NCBI RefSeq assembly: GCF_000478825.2
Contig: NZ_CP007542.1
Location: 2,294,001 to 2,358,000, forward strand
Length of the DNA stretch: 64,000 nucleotides
From: Synechocystis sp. PCC 6714
GTDB taxonomy: Bacteria; Cyanobacteriota; Cyanobacteriia; Cyanobacteriales; Microcystaceae
Direction of reading: 5' to 3'
Shown piece after piece: positions 46,362 to 54,204 of the stretch. The notes beneath the pieces were generated by a model. The model was not told where the DNA came from, searched no databases, and was given only the letters and a program-made list of their open reading frames with translations. Within the stretch, counting starts at the first letter, position 1. Every line of letters starts with the position of its first letter. The position numbers and the translations under genes were made by a program.

Positions 46362-46694
46362 ATGACGATTAAGGCGATCAAATTACCAATGAAAAAAATT
46401 GCTGAGTTTTGTCACAAATGGCAAGTAATAGAACTGGCTTTATTTGGGTCTGTCCTGCGTGATGACTTCCGCCTAGACAGTGACATTGATGTGATGGTGC
46501 AATTTGATCCAGATGCCCATCCCACTTTCCGTACCTTAGACCAGATGGAAGCAGAACTTAAAACCATTTTTGATCGAGATATTGACCTGATTACTCGACA
46601 GGGCATTGAAGCTAGTCGCAACTACTTACGCCGTCACGAAATTCTTTCCTCAGCCCAGGTGATTTATGCAACGGGATCTTCAATTCCTGCTTGA
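46362..46694 (+). CDS. mntA: MNT-type nucleotidyltransferase antitoxin
   Basis: A 110-residue minimal nucleotidyltransferase. The motif LFGSVLRDDFRLDSDIDVMV has the GS and the D-x-D (D41, D43) catalytic pair. MNT antitoxins neutralise the partner HEPN toxin by adding AMP units to a tyrosine. It overlaps the HEPN gene by 29 bases, the standard coupled arrangement. The symbol follows the MntA/HepT naming and is not the manganese transporter gene of the same name found later in this window. Confidence 0.88.
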   Translation: MTIKAIKLPMKKIAEFCHKWQVIELALFGSVLRDDFRLDSDIDVMVQFDPDAHPTFRTLDQMEAELKTIFDRDIDLITRQGIEASRNYLRRHEILSSAQVIYATGSSIPA

Positions 46695-47010
46695 TATGCT
46701 CCAGTCCGCAGAGCTAATCCTGACTTACACCGCTCAATGCTCAAAAGATGAGTTTGTTGCAAACGTTCAGCTTCAAGATTCAGTCATTCGGCGACTATTG
46801 GTTATTGCTGAAGCGGCAAGACGAGTTTCAGACCCTACTCGGAAGGCCTTACCGAAGGTCTCTTGGCAAGAAATCAACGGAATGCGAAATCGGTTAGTGC
46901 ATGAATATGATGATGTTAACCTCAACATTGTCTGGGATGTTCTTCAGCGGGAAATACCGTCTTTAATCGAAGAATTGAAATCTCAAATTCCTCCAGAGCC
47001 AGAGGTATAG
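46666..47010 (+). CDS. hepT: HEPN-domain RNase toxin (HepT-like)
   Basis: A 114-residue all-helical protein (DUF86 type). The catalytic motif R-x4-H-x-Y is intact: R74, H79, Y81 in MRNRLVHEYDDVN. The SVIRRLLVIAEAARRV helix is characteristic. HepT is a ribonuclease toxin; the Tyr is the target of its MNT partner. Coupled to the MNT gene upstream. It is 352 bases downstream of the Argonaute stop, so a shared defence function is possible but not shown. Confidence 0.9.
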   Translation: MQRDLQFLLDMLQSAELILTYTAQCSKDEFVANVQLQDSVIRRLLVIAEAARRVSDPTRKALPKVSWQEINGMRNRLVHEYDDVNLNIVWDVLQREIPSLIEELKSQIPPEPEV

Positions 47011-47060
47011 TCAGTGGAGGCGATCGCCAATTTTGGCTTTAATTAAAAGGGGTAATTCTC

Positions 47061-47527
47061 ATGGCCAATAAATTATATGAACAGGACTTGCAAAAATGGA
47101 TTGAGAAAACTATTGACTCACTGAAAAAACGTGAGTTTGAATCATTGGATATTGAGCATTTGATTGAGGAATTGGTGGACTTGGGTAAATCAGAAAAAAA
47201 TACACTGAAAAGTAATTTAATGATTTTGTTAGCCCATTTACTCAAGTTACAGGTTCAGTCCAATGCGCCAGAATCTATGAAGGGGAGCTGGTATAATTCA
47301 GTATTAGAATATCATCAGCGGGTTTTAAATAATTTAGCTGACACACCTTCCCTTAAAAGTTTCTTACCGGAAGCAATGGAAAAATCCTATAAAGATGCTC
47401 GAAAACTAGCTATAAGCAGGGAAAATTGGCTCGGCTTGGGGTCGGAATGCCCAATGAGAAAGAGTATCCCTTGGTTTGTCCTTTTTCCGCTGAGCAGATC
47501 CTGAATGAGGATTTTATGGGTGATTAA
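47061..47527 (+). pseudogene. DUF29 family gene with C-terminal frameshift
   Basis: Behind a good site (AAGGGG), a DUF29 protein starts MANKLYEQDLQKWIEKTIDS with FESLDIEHLIEELVDLGKSE and WYNSVLEYHQRVLNNLADTP, all typical. At the four-A run 47422-47425 the frame slips: the read frame ends in unrelated residues at 47504. One extra A restores KLARLGVGMPNEKEYPLVC and PFSAEQILNEDFMGD to a stop at 47527. That is the normal DUF29 end (P-x-x-CP-x-x). It is a recent single-base loss or a sequencing error in a homopolymer. DUF29 function is unknown. Confidence 0.8.
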
Positions 47528-47528
47528 G

Positions 47529-48650
47529 CTAAGTTTCCTGCAAGACCAAATTGTCCCGATGGATGACCGTATCTGGCCCCATATAACTCAAAACTTCGGC
47601 GATCGCCTCGGAGTGGAGCCCTTTAATCTTCTCTAGCTCGTTGGAGTTGTAGTTAACTAATCCCCGCCCTAATTCTTGGCCTTGGGGATCACAGATTACA
47701 ACAGCATCGGTGGCACTGAATTCCCCCTCCAAAGCAACAACACCGATCGCCAATAATGATTTGCCCCTAGCTTTAAGAGCTTGCACTGCCCCAGCATCAA
47801 TGAAAATTTTCCCGGTGGGCACCAAGCCATAGGCAATCCAGCGTTTGCGGGCATTATCGGAGCGGGGTTGGGGTTCAAATTGGGTGCCTAAATCGGCCCC
47901 TTCAAGAATGGCTAAAATCTGTTGGGGTTTTTGCCCATGGGTGATAACAGTGCGGACCCCTGAACCAGTGGCAATGCGAGCAGCGGTGATTTTAGTGGCC
48001 ATGCCACCGGTGCCCCAAGCTGAACCAGTACTATCGGTGCGGACCTGCAATTGGGCCAACTCCGTCGCTCTGACCAGGGCAATGGGATAGGCATCGGGGT
48101 CTAAGCGGGGATCGTTGGAATAAAGGCGGTCTACATCAGTGAGTAAAAACAACCAATCCGCTTCCACCAGGCTAGCTACCAAAGCAGAAAGGGTGTCATT
48201 GTCACCAAACTTCAATTCATCGATCGCCACCGTGTCGTTTTCATTAACGATGGCAATTACCCCTAATTCAAACAAGGCTTGGAACGTGTTGTAGGCGTTG
48301 ACGTAGGCAGTACGTTCAATCAATTCCCGTCTGGTCAGCAAAATTTGGGCAATGGGTTGTTGCAAACTACTAAATAGGTCGTCGTAGGTCCGCATTAATC
48401 GCCCCTGACCCACCGCGGCGATCGCCTGCTTAAAGGCCATTTTTTTCGGCCTTTCTGTTAGACCCAAACGACTACAACCTACCCCCACAGCTCCAGAGGA
48501 AACCAACACCACCCGATGGCCTCGGTTAATTAACTGGCACAAAGTTTCCACCAACGCCGCAATGGTGGACAGGGCTAACTGACCAGATTCAGGCCGGGCC
48601 AAGCTAGAAGTACCAATTTTAATCACCAAAGTTTGGGGTTGCATTGCCAT
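47529..48650 (-). CDS. proB: Glutamate 5-kinase
   Basis: A 373-residue enzyme, first step of proline synthesis (glutamate to gamma-glutamyl phosphate). The amino-acid kinase fold starts [14 protein letters not shown], with [39 protein letters not shown] and [15 protein letters not shown]. The C-terminal part (about 280-373) is a PUA domain ([25 protein letters not shown] onward). It stops two bases after the DUF29 remnant and is separated from psbJ by a terminator. Confidence 0.96.
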   Translation of the reverse strand: MAMQPQTLVIKIGTSSLARPESGQLALSTIAALVETLCQLINRGHRVVLVSSGAVGVGCSRLGLTERPKKMAFKQAIAAVGQGRLMRTYDDLFSSLQQPIAQILLTRRELIERTAYVNAYNTFQALFELGVIAIVNENDTVAIDELKFGDNDTLSALVASLVEADWLFLLTDVDRLYSNDPRLDPDAYPIALVRATELAQLQVRTDSTGSAWGTGGMATKITAARIATGSGVRTVITHGQKPQQILAILEGADLGTQFEPQPRSDNARKRWIAYGLVPTGKIFIDAGAVQALKARGKSLLAIGVVALEGEFSATDAVVICDPQGQELGRGLVNYNSNELEKIKGLHSEAIAEVLSYMGPDTVIHRDNLVLQET

Positions 48651-48682
48651 TTAATTTAATCGTTGCCAAAGAAAATTGCCAT

Positions 48683-48704
48683 AAAAAAAGTGGGCCAAGC
48701 CCAC
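48683..48704 (-). terminator. Terminator of the psbEFLJ transcript
   Basis: On the minus strand a six-base-pair stem GTGGGC/GCCCAC with loop TTG, followed by seven T. It lies 38 bases beyond the psbJ stop and 33 bases before the proB start, so it separates the photosystem II operon from proB. Confidence 0.75.
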
Positions 48705-48741
48705 CAAAAAACCATGATATTCCGTGATGGCTAGTCCTCAA

Positions 48742-48861
48742 TTACATGGAAGAACCTAAACCGGCGTAGGCTCCGTAGAAAAATAAACCCAGCACGCCAA
48801 TGGCACCAATACCAGCCACTACGCCTACCACCCACAAAGGGATTCTGCCTTCTGCAAACAT
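48742..48861 (-). CDS. psbJ: Photosystem II reaction center protein J
   Basis: A 39-residue single-helix protein, [17 protein letters not shown] at the start and [13 protein letters not shown] at the end, matching PsbJ. It sits near cytochrome b559 and affects electron flow at the acceptor side. The last gene of the psbEFLJ operon; too short for standard gene-length cutoffs. Confidence 0.97.
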
Positions 48862-48905
48862 ACCATGCCTCCTAAATTACGACTTAAAATTATCAGTTAA
48901 AAAAC

Positions 48906-49025
48906 TTAGTTAAAGAAATAGCTGGAGAACAGAATCCCCAATACGGCCACCAATAACAGACCCAGGTACAAAGAAGTACGATTTAACTCCACCGGTTGGC
49001 GGTTGGGATTTGAATTTCTTTCCAT
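48906..49025 (-). CDS. psbL: Photosystem II reaction center protein L
   Basis: A 39-residue protein, [19 protein letters not shown] then a membrane helix ending SSYFFN, the canonical PsbL. It is needed for the function of QA and for dimer stability. It lies nine bases downstream of the psbF stop in the psbEFLJ operon. Confidence 0.98.
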   Translation of the reverse strand: MERNSNPNRQPVELNRTSLYLGLLLVAVLGILFSSYFFN

Positions 49026-49034
49026 GGAAAACTC

Positions 49035-49169
49035 CTAGCGTTGAATGAATTGCATCGCGGCGATCGCCCCGACAAAAAAGACAGAAGGCACAGCCAGGGT
49101 GTGAACCGCCAGCCAGCGGACCGTAAAAATAGGATAAGTGACCGGTTGATTAGGATTTTGGGTTGCCAT
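49035..49169 (-). CDS. psbF: Cytochrome b559 beta subunit
   Basis: A 44-residue protein starting [19 protein letters not shown]. The heme-ligand histidine is in [17 protein letters not shown], in the single membrane helix. It pairs with PsbE to bind the shared heme of cytochrome b559 in photosystem II. It starts 35 bases downstream of the psbE stop. Confidence 0.98.
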
Positions 49170-49204
49170 TGTTAATTACCAACTAAAAAAGAACAATTAA
49201 ATGT

Positions 49205-49450
49205 TTATTGATTAAATTCTTGAATTTCCTGATTAATGTCGTAGCGTTCCTGGAGAATAGGCAGCTCTTGACGGGTCTGGGTGAAATATTCATCGGGACG
49301 GGGGGTGCCAAAGGCATCGTAGGCCAAGCCTGTGCTGACAAACAACCACCCAGCGATGAACAACATCGGAATGGTAATGCTGTGGATCACCCAATAACGG
49401 ATGCTAGTGACAATATCGGAAAACGGACGCTCACCGGTAGACCCTGACAT
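49205..49450 (-). CDS. psbE: Cytochrome b559 alpha subunit
   Basis: An 81-residue protein with the heme-ligand histidine in [18 protein letters not shown], and the lumenal tail [18 protein letters not shown]. First of the four psbEFLJ genes. An essential photosystem II core subunit. Upstream on the same strand is the assembly factor gene ycf48, so assembly and structural genes are clustered. Confidence 0.98.
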   Translation of the reverse strand: MSGSTGERPFSDIVTSIRYWVIHSITIPMLFIAGWLFVSTGLAYDAFGTPRPDEYFTQTRQELPILQERYDINQEIQEFNQ

Positions 49451-49599
49451 TTTGTGTTCTCCTTCAATTTTTCAAAACAACGTTGATAAATGTAAAACAG
49501 TCAGAGTCTAGTTTACCAAGATTCGTCACAGTGCTCCAACCATAGCCTCATGGCCGATGGGTTTGGTTAAACGGGAAGCGATTACTTATTAGACCCATC

Positions 49600-50628
49600 C
49601 TAGGAAACCATAGCCATTTCAGTGCTGGGGCTGTATTTGAGCAGAACCCCGTCTTGCCCCAACACAAATCCTTTCTCCGGACTGAGGAATACCACCCGAT
49701 AAAGATTAGCGGGAATATTCTCCACCGCCGTGTCCTTGGCCCAGGTTTGGCCCCCATCTTGGCTCATCAATAGATTCCCGCTGGCCCCCGCTACCCATAA
49801 CTCTTCTGGGGTACGGAAAGATAGGTCTAGTAACCCCCAACTACCCTTGTCCTGGGGCGCAATTACATCACTCCATTCCTCTGCATCGGGGTCGGTGCTG
49901 AACTGGAGTTGTCCCCCCCGGGCCAGCAACCATAGTTGACCGTCCTGGCCATAGCCCATGGTTTGCAAACGTCGAGAGGAATTACGGTTATGGGGAGTCC
50001 ATTCCGTTTGCCCTGGGGCCCAAGTGGAATAGAAATTACCCCGGGCGGATACCGCCACATAACGGCCATCCGGCGATCGTTGGATGGTACGGGCTACCCC
50101 TACGGCTCCTTCCACCAAAGCTTTCCAGTTTTTGCCCCCGTTGGTGGTTTTATAAATTGCGCCCAAATCCGTAATCATTTCCGCTGTCTGGGGCCCCAGA
50201 GCAATGATGCTGTAGGGGGCACCGGGAAGTTTTTCACTTAGGGGAATGCGGGCCCAGGTTTGGCCACCATCGGTGGTGTGGAGCAGAATTGACGGCTTAC
50301 CGGTAATCCAACCTTCATCCCCAGAAAAACTCACTGCGGTGAAACTGGCTTTTTCCTCTCCCAGATCGATCAGCTTTTGTTCCCAAGTATCTCCCCCATC
50401 GGTTGTTTCAAAAATGGTTTCCTTTGTACCAACGAGCCAGCCATGGTTCGGGTCTTCAGTAAAAGCAATATCCGCAAAGGTGGAATCCGTCTCTAAAACA
50501 ATTTCCTGCCAGGGATTAAAACCTAAGTCCGGCACATGGCTACAGCTAACACAAAAAACGGCGATCGCCGCCACTAGGAAAAGTTGCTTCAGTCGCTCAA
50601 ATTTAAAACTGGGTAATTTAAAAGCCAT
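49600..50628 (-). CDS. ycf48: Photosystem II assembly factor Ycf48
   Basis: A 342-residue lipoprotein with lipobox-like AVFCVSCSHV after the signal helix. It forms a seven-bladed propeller built of BNR-like repeats (TTDGGDTWEQKL, TTDGGQTWARIPL, TTNGGKNWKAL, SQDGGQTWAKD). It binds newly made D1 in the lumen during photosystem II assembly (HCF136 in plants). It lies between rubA and psbE on the same strand, the conserved order. Confidence 0.96.
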   Translation of the reverse strand: MAFKLPSFKFERLKQLFLVAAIAVFCVSCSHVPDLGFNPWQEIVLETDSTFADIAFTEDPNHGWLVGTKETIFETTDGGDTWEQKLIDLGEEKASFTAVSFSGDEGWITGKPSILLHTTDGGQTWARIPLSEKLPGAPYSIIALGPQTAEMITDLGAIYKTTNGGKNWKALVEGAVGVARTIQRSPDGRYVAVSARGNFYSTWAPGQTEWTPHNRNSSRRLQTMGYGQDGQLWLLARGGQLQFSTDPDAEEWSDVIAPQDKGSWGLLDLSFRTPEELWVAGASGNLLMSQDGGQTWAKDTAVENIPANLYRVVFLSPEKGFVLGQDGVLLKYSPSTEMAMVS

Positions 50629-50697
50629 CGTTAACAGAAGTAGTTGAGGGGGGCAGCAGTGATCAGATTGATTGGGCCAAGGAGAGAGAATAAAACC

Positions 50698-51045
50698 TTA
50701 ACCCATGCCGTAAAGACTAAGAAAAAAGAGGAAAATGACGAAAAGGCTACCAAAAATTAAAAGGTTTTTTTTGCCACTGCTCATGCGGTTAAAACCAAAA
50801 CCATAGTTGAGATTTTCCGCAAAACCAGAAGGAGCATCGGTTTCCCCCGTACTCATGAAATAATTGCGAGGCGCTCCACAGACCGGACATTTCCAATTAA
50901 GGGGTAGCGCCTCAAAGGGAGTGCCAGGGGAAATGTTGGTTTTCTGATCCCCTTGGCTGGGGATGTAAACATAGCCGCAAGCCCGGCATTCATGGTTCGG
51001 GGAGGCCAACTCCGCTAAGGTCTTTTCGGGGGGACGCTCACTCAT
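50698..51045 (-). CDS. rubA: Membrane-anchored rubredoxin
   Basis: A 115-residue protein. The rubredoxin fold has both iron-binding pairs: CRACGYVY (CxxC) and [13 protein letters not shown] (CxxC). A C-terminal membrane helix ([19 protein letters not shown]) anchors it to the thylakoid. Needed for photosystem II assembly in cyanobacteria and algae. It lies upstream of ycf48 and divergent from dxs. Confidence 0.95.
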   Translation of the reverse strand: MSERPPEKTLAELASPNHECRACGYVYIPSQGDQKTNISPGTPFEALPLNWKCPVCGAPRNYFMSTGETDAPSGFAENLNYGFGFNRMSSGKKNLLIFGSLFVIFLFFLSLYGMG

Positions 51046-51280
51046 GGCAACTAAACCAGGGGACTGGAATAAATCTTTAGCAATCTTTGTTACAAATTAT
51101 GACATCTTCGCTCCCCTTTTCCCCAGCCTTGCCATTGTCCATTGGCGATCACTCCCCCTCGCGTTTTTTCCGCGCCATGGCTGAGATTTTCCCGATATCC
51201 TCCCTTCACTTGATCGGTTAAAGTGTGAGAAGTTTGAAAAAACTTTGACGTTCTAGCCACCGTTTAGTCTCACATCCACC

Positions 51281-53197
51281 ATGCACATTAGCGAACTGAC
51301 CCACCCCAACCAGTTAAAGGGTTTATCCATCCGTGAATTGGAGGAAGTTTCCCGGCAAATTCGAGAAAAGCATTTGCAAACTGTGGCCACCAGTGGTGGT
51401 CATTTGGGGCCAGGACTGGGAGTGGTGGAATTAACGGTGGCCCTATATTCCACCCTGGATTTGGATAAGGACCGGGTGATCTGGGATGTGGGACACCAGG
51501 CCTACCCCCATAAAATGTTGACGGGACGCTATCACGATTTCCACACCCTGCGGCAAAAGAATGGGGTCGCCGGCTATCTCAAGCGTTCCGAAAGTCGTTT
51601 TGACCATTTTGGGGCGGGGCACGCTTCCACCAGTATTTCCGCTGGGTTGGGTATGGCTTTGGCCCGGGATGCCAAAGGGGAAGATTTTAAGGTGGTTTCC
51701 ATCATTGGTGACGGAGCCCTGACCGGGGGCATGGCCTTGGAAGCGATTAACCATGCGGGGCATTTACCCCACACCAAGCTGATGGTAGTGCTTAACGATA
51801 ATGAAATGTCCATTTCCCCCAATGTGGGGGCCATTTCCCGTTATCTGAACAAAGTCCGCCTCAGCAGTCCGATGCAGTTTTTGACGGACAATCTAGAGGA
51901 ACAGATCAAACATTTGCCCTTTGTCGGGGATTCTCTGACCCCGGAAATGGAGCGGGTTAAGGAAGGGATGAAGCGCTTAGTGGTCCCCAAAGTGGGAGCT
52001 GTGATCGAAGAGTTGGGCTTTAAATATTTTGGTCCCATTGACGGCCACAATTTGCAGGAATTGATCGACACCTTTAAACAGGCGGAAAAAGTACCAGGAC
52101 CGGTATTTGTCCATGTTTCCACCACTAAAGGTAAAGGCTACGATCTAGCAGAAAAGGATCAGGTAGGTTACCACGCCCAAAGTCCCTTTAACCTTTCCAC
52201 TGGCAAGGCCTATCCTTCCAGTAAGCCGAAACCCCCCAGTTACTCCAAAGTTTTTGCCCACACGTTAACCACCTTGGCCAAGGACAATCCCAACATTGTC
52301 GGCATTACTGCAGCTATGGCTACCGGGACAGGGCTAGATAAACTGCAGGCCAAATTACCGAAACAGTATGTGGATGTGGGTATTGCGGAACAACATGCTG
52401 TGACCCTAGCGGCGGGGATGGCCTGCGAGGGCATTCGTCCAGTGGTGGCAATTTATTCCACCTTTTTGCAACGGGGTTACGACCAGATTATCCATGACGT
52501 TTGCATTCAGAAATTACCCGTATTTTTCTGTCTGGACCGGGCGGGTATTGTGGGGGCAGACGGGCCCACCCACCAGGGCATGTATGACATTGCCTATCTC
52601 CGTTGCATTCCCAATCTGGTGCTGATGGCTCCCAAGGATGAAGCGGAGTTACAACAAATGTTGGTTACTGGCGTTAACTATACCGACGGGGCGATCGCCA
52701 TGCGTTATCCCCGGGGTAATGGCATTGGGGTGCCGCTGATGGAGGAAGGTTGGGAACCGTTGGAAATCGGTAAAGCTGAAATTCTCCGCTCCGGCGATGA
52801 CGTACTCCTGTTGGGCTACGGCTCCATGGTCTATCCGGCTCTGCAAACGGCGGAATTGCTCCACGAACACGGCATTGAAGCAACGGTGGTTAATGCTCGC
52901 TTTGTCAAACCTTTGGATACGGAATTAATCCTGCCCCTGGCCCAGCGCATCGGCAAAGTGGTGACTATGGAAGAGGGTTGCCTAATGGGGGGCTTTGGTT
53001 CAGCGGTGGCGGAGACTCTGATGGATAACAACGTGTTGGTACCCTTGAAGCGTTTAGGGGTGCCCGACATACTCGTTGACCATGCCACTCCTGAGCAATC
53101 CACAGTCGATCTAGGTTTAACCCCAGCCCAGATGGCGGAGGATATTATGGCTTCGCTGTTCAAAGCTGAATCCGCCGTAACCCCGCGGGTCAGTTAA
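51281..53197 (+). CDS. dxs: 1-deoxy-D-xylulose-5-phosphate synthase
   Basis: A 638-residue thiamine-diphosphate enzyme, first step of the MEP isoprenoid pathway (pyruvate + GAP to DXP). ThDP motif: [18 protein letters not shown] to [12 protein letters not shown] (about residues 143-180). The transketolase pyrimidine domain has [20 protein letters not shown] (catalytic Glu) and [18 protein letters not shown]. The C-terminal domain ends at [13 protein letters not shown]. In a phototroph it feeds carotenoids, phytol and quinone side chains. Confidence 0.98.
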   Translation: MHISELTHPNQLKGLSIRELEEVSRQIREKHLQTVATSGGHLGPGLGVVELTVALYSTLDLDKDRVIWDVGHQAYPHKMLTGRYHDFHTLRQKNGVAGYLKRSESRFDHFGAGHASTSISAGLGMALARDAKGEDFKVVSIIGDGALTGGMALEAINHAGHLPHTKLMVVLNDNEMSISPNVGAISRYLNKVRLSSPMQFLTDNLEEQIKHLPFVGDSLTPEMERVKEGMKRLVVPKVGAVIEELGFKYFGPIDGHNLQELIDTFKQAEKVPGPVFVHVSTTKGKGYDLAEKDQVGYHAQSPFNLSTGKAYPSSKPKPPSYSKVFAHTLTTLAKDNPNIVGITAAMATGTGLDKLQAKLPKQYVDVGIAEQHAVTLAAGMACEGIRPVVAIYSTFLQRGYDQIIHDVCIQKLPVFFCLDRAGIVGADGPTHQGMYDIAYLRCIPNLVLMAPKDEAELQQMLVTGVNYTDGAIAMRYPRGNGIGVPLMEEGWEPLEIGKAEILRSGDDVLLLGYGSMVYPALQTAELLHEHGIEATVVNARFVKPLDTELILPLAQRIGKVVTMEEGCLMGGFGSAVAETLMDNNVLVPLKRLGVPDILVDHATPEQSTVDLGLTPAQMAEDIMASLFKAESAVTPRVS

Positions 53198-53274
53198 GGA
53201 AAGCTTCAACGAGCTTGCTGAGGGGGATTAAAGTTGTTTCAGTGCCCCCTCTAGGTTTTGATTTGTTCCCTAAA

Positions 53275-53293
53275 TCCCCCAAATATTGGGGGA
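53275..53293. repeat. Short palindromic repeat between dxs and ycf23
   Basis: Perfect inverted repeat TCCCCCAA (53275-53282), loop ATA, TTGGGGGA (53286-53293), inside CCCTAAA...GGGGGACTT. The same C5/G5 palindrome motif is, as I recall, a dispersed repeat in many cyanobacteria. Here it lies between convergent genes, so it may also serve as a bidirectional terminator. A second C-rich/G-rich inverted pair lies at about 53220-53252. Confidence 0.55.
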
Positions 53294-53327
53294 CTTCTAA
53301 CTTATTTTCTCGAACTTAAACCGTTGC

Positions 53328-54074
53328 CTAGGCAACCCGGACAGGCTGGGCCACTAAGGCATCCGCTAGACGGCGGACAGCGGCCACCATGGCCACAGGA
53401 TCATTCAACTGGTTAATGGCGGAACCAACCCCTACTCCACTGGCCCCAGCGGCGATCGCCATGGGAACGGTGACATCGGATAGACCGGAGGCACAGAGGA
53501 CAGGAACATTAACGACGCGGCTGATGGCATGGGCGGCGGCTAGGGTGGGGGCAGCTTTTTCGATCAGTCCCAAAACTCCGGCATGGTGGGGTTCAGCACT
53601 GGTACCCCCTTCGGTTTGGATGATGTCGGCTCCAGCGGCCACTAAAGCTTCGGCCAATTGCACCTGTTCGTCCAGGGCAAGGATATGGGGAACGGTGACG
53701 GAAAGGAGGGTGTGGGGTAACAATTGACGGGTGGCTTGGGTGAGGGCCAACACCTCTGGCCCTTCAAAACGACGACCCTGGGCGTAAAAACTGTCGAAGT
53801 TACCAATTTCCACCAGGTCCGCCCCGGCGGCCACGGCTTCCACTAATAATTCTGCTTCCACCGCCGATACACAAATGGGCAAATCAATGGCATGGCGCAC
53901 TTGTTGGATCAATTGGCGATCGGCTGCAATGTCTACAAAAGTGGCGCCTCCGACCTGGGCAGCTTGCACCACGGCCAAAACTTTGGCGCTGTCGAAGTTA
54001 TTTAAACCACTAATTACCTTCAAGGCGGTACGATTTTCCAGGGCCTGGTGGAGTTGGGAAAGGTTTACGCTCAT
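53328..54074 (-). CDS. ycf23: Ycf23 (DUF561) protein
   Basis: About 248 residues from ATG 54074 (MSVNLSQLHQAL); the frame extends 11 codons further. A TIM-barrel-type protein with ALKVISGLNNFDSAKVLAV at the start, EIGNFDSFYAQGRRF and QTEGGTSAEPHHAGVLGLIEKA in the middle, and ASGLSDVTVPMAIAAGASGVGVG near the end. It is conserved in cyanobacteria and red-algal plastids, with unknown function. Confidence 0.9.
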   Translation of the reverse strand: MSVNLSQLHQALENRTALKVISGLNNFDSAKVLAVVQAAQVGGATFVDIAADRQLIQQVRHAIDLPICVSAVEAELLVEAVAAGADLVEIGNFDSFYAQGRRFEGPEVLALTQATRQLLPHTLLSVTVPHILALDEQVQLAEALVAAGADIIQTEGGTSAEPHHAGVLGLIEKAAPTLAAAHAISRVVNVPVLCASGLSDVTVPMAIAAGASGVGVGSAINQLNDPVAMVAAVRRLADALVAQPVRVA

Positions 54075-54204
54075 AGGATTACCAAAATGATTAATGCTGA
54101 GTGGCATGGCCCCTGATCCTAACCGCCTAGGCTAGGCCAGGAAGACTTTCTGCCCCACTGATAACAATAGGCTATTGGCATCCATCTTAAGTCCACTCCC
54201 CGTT

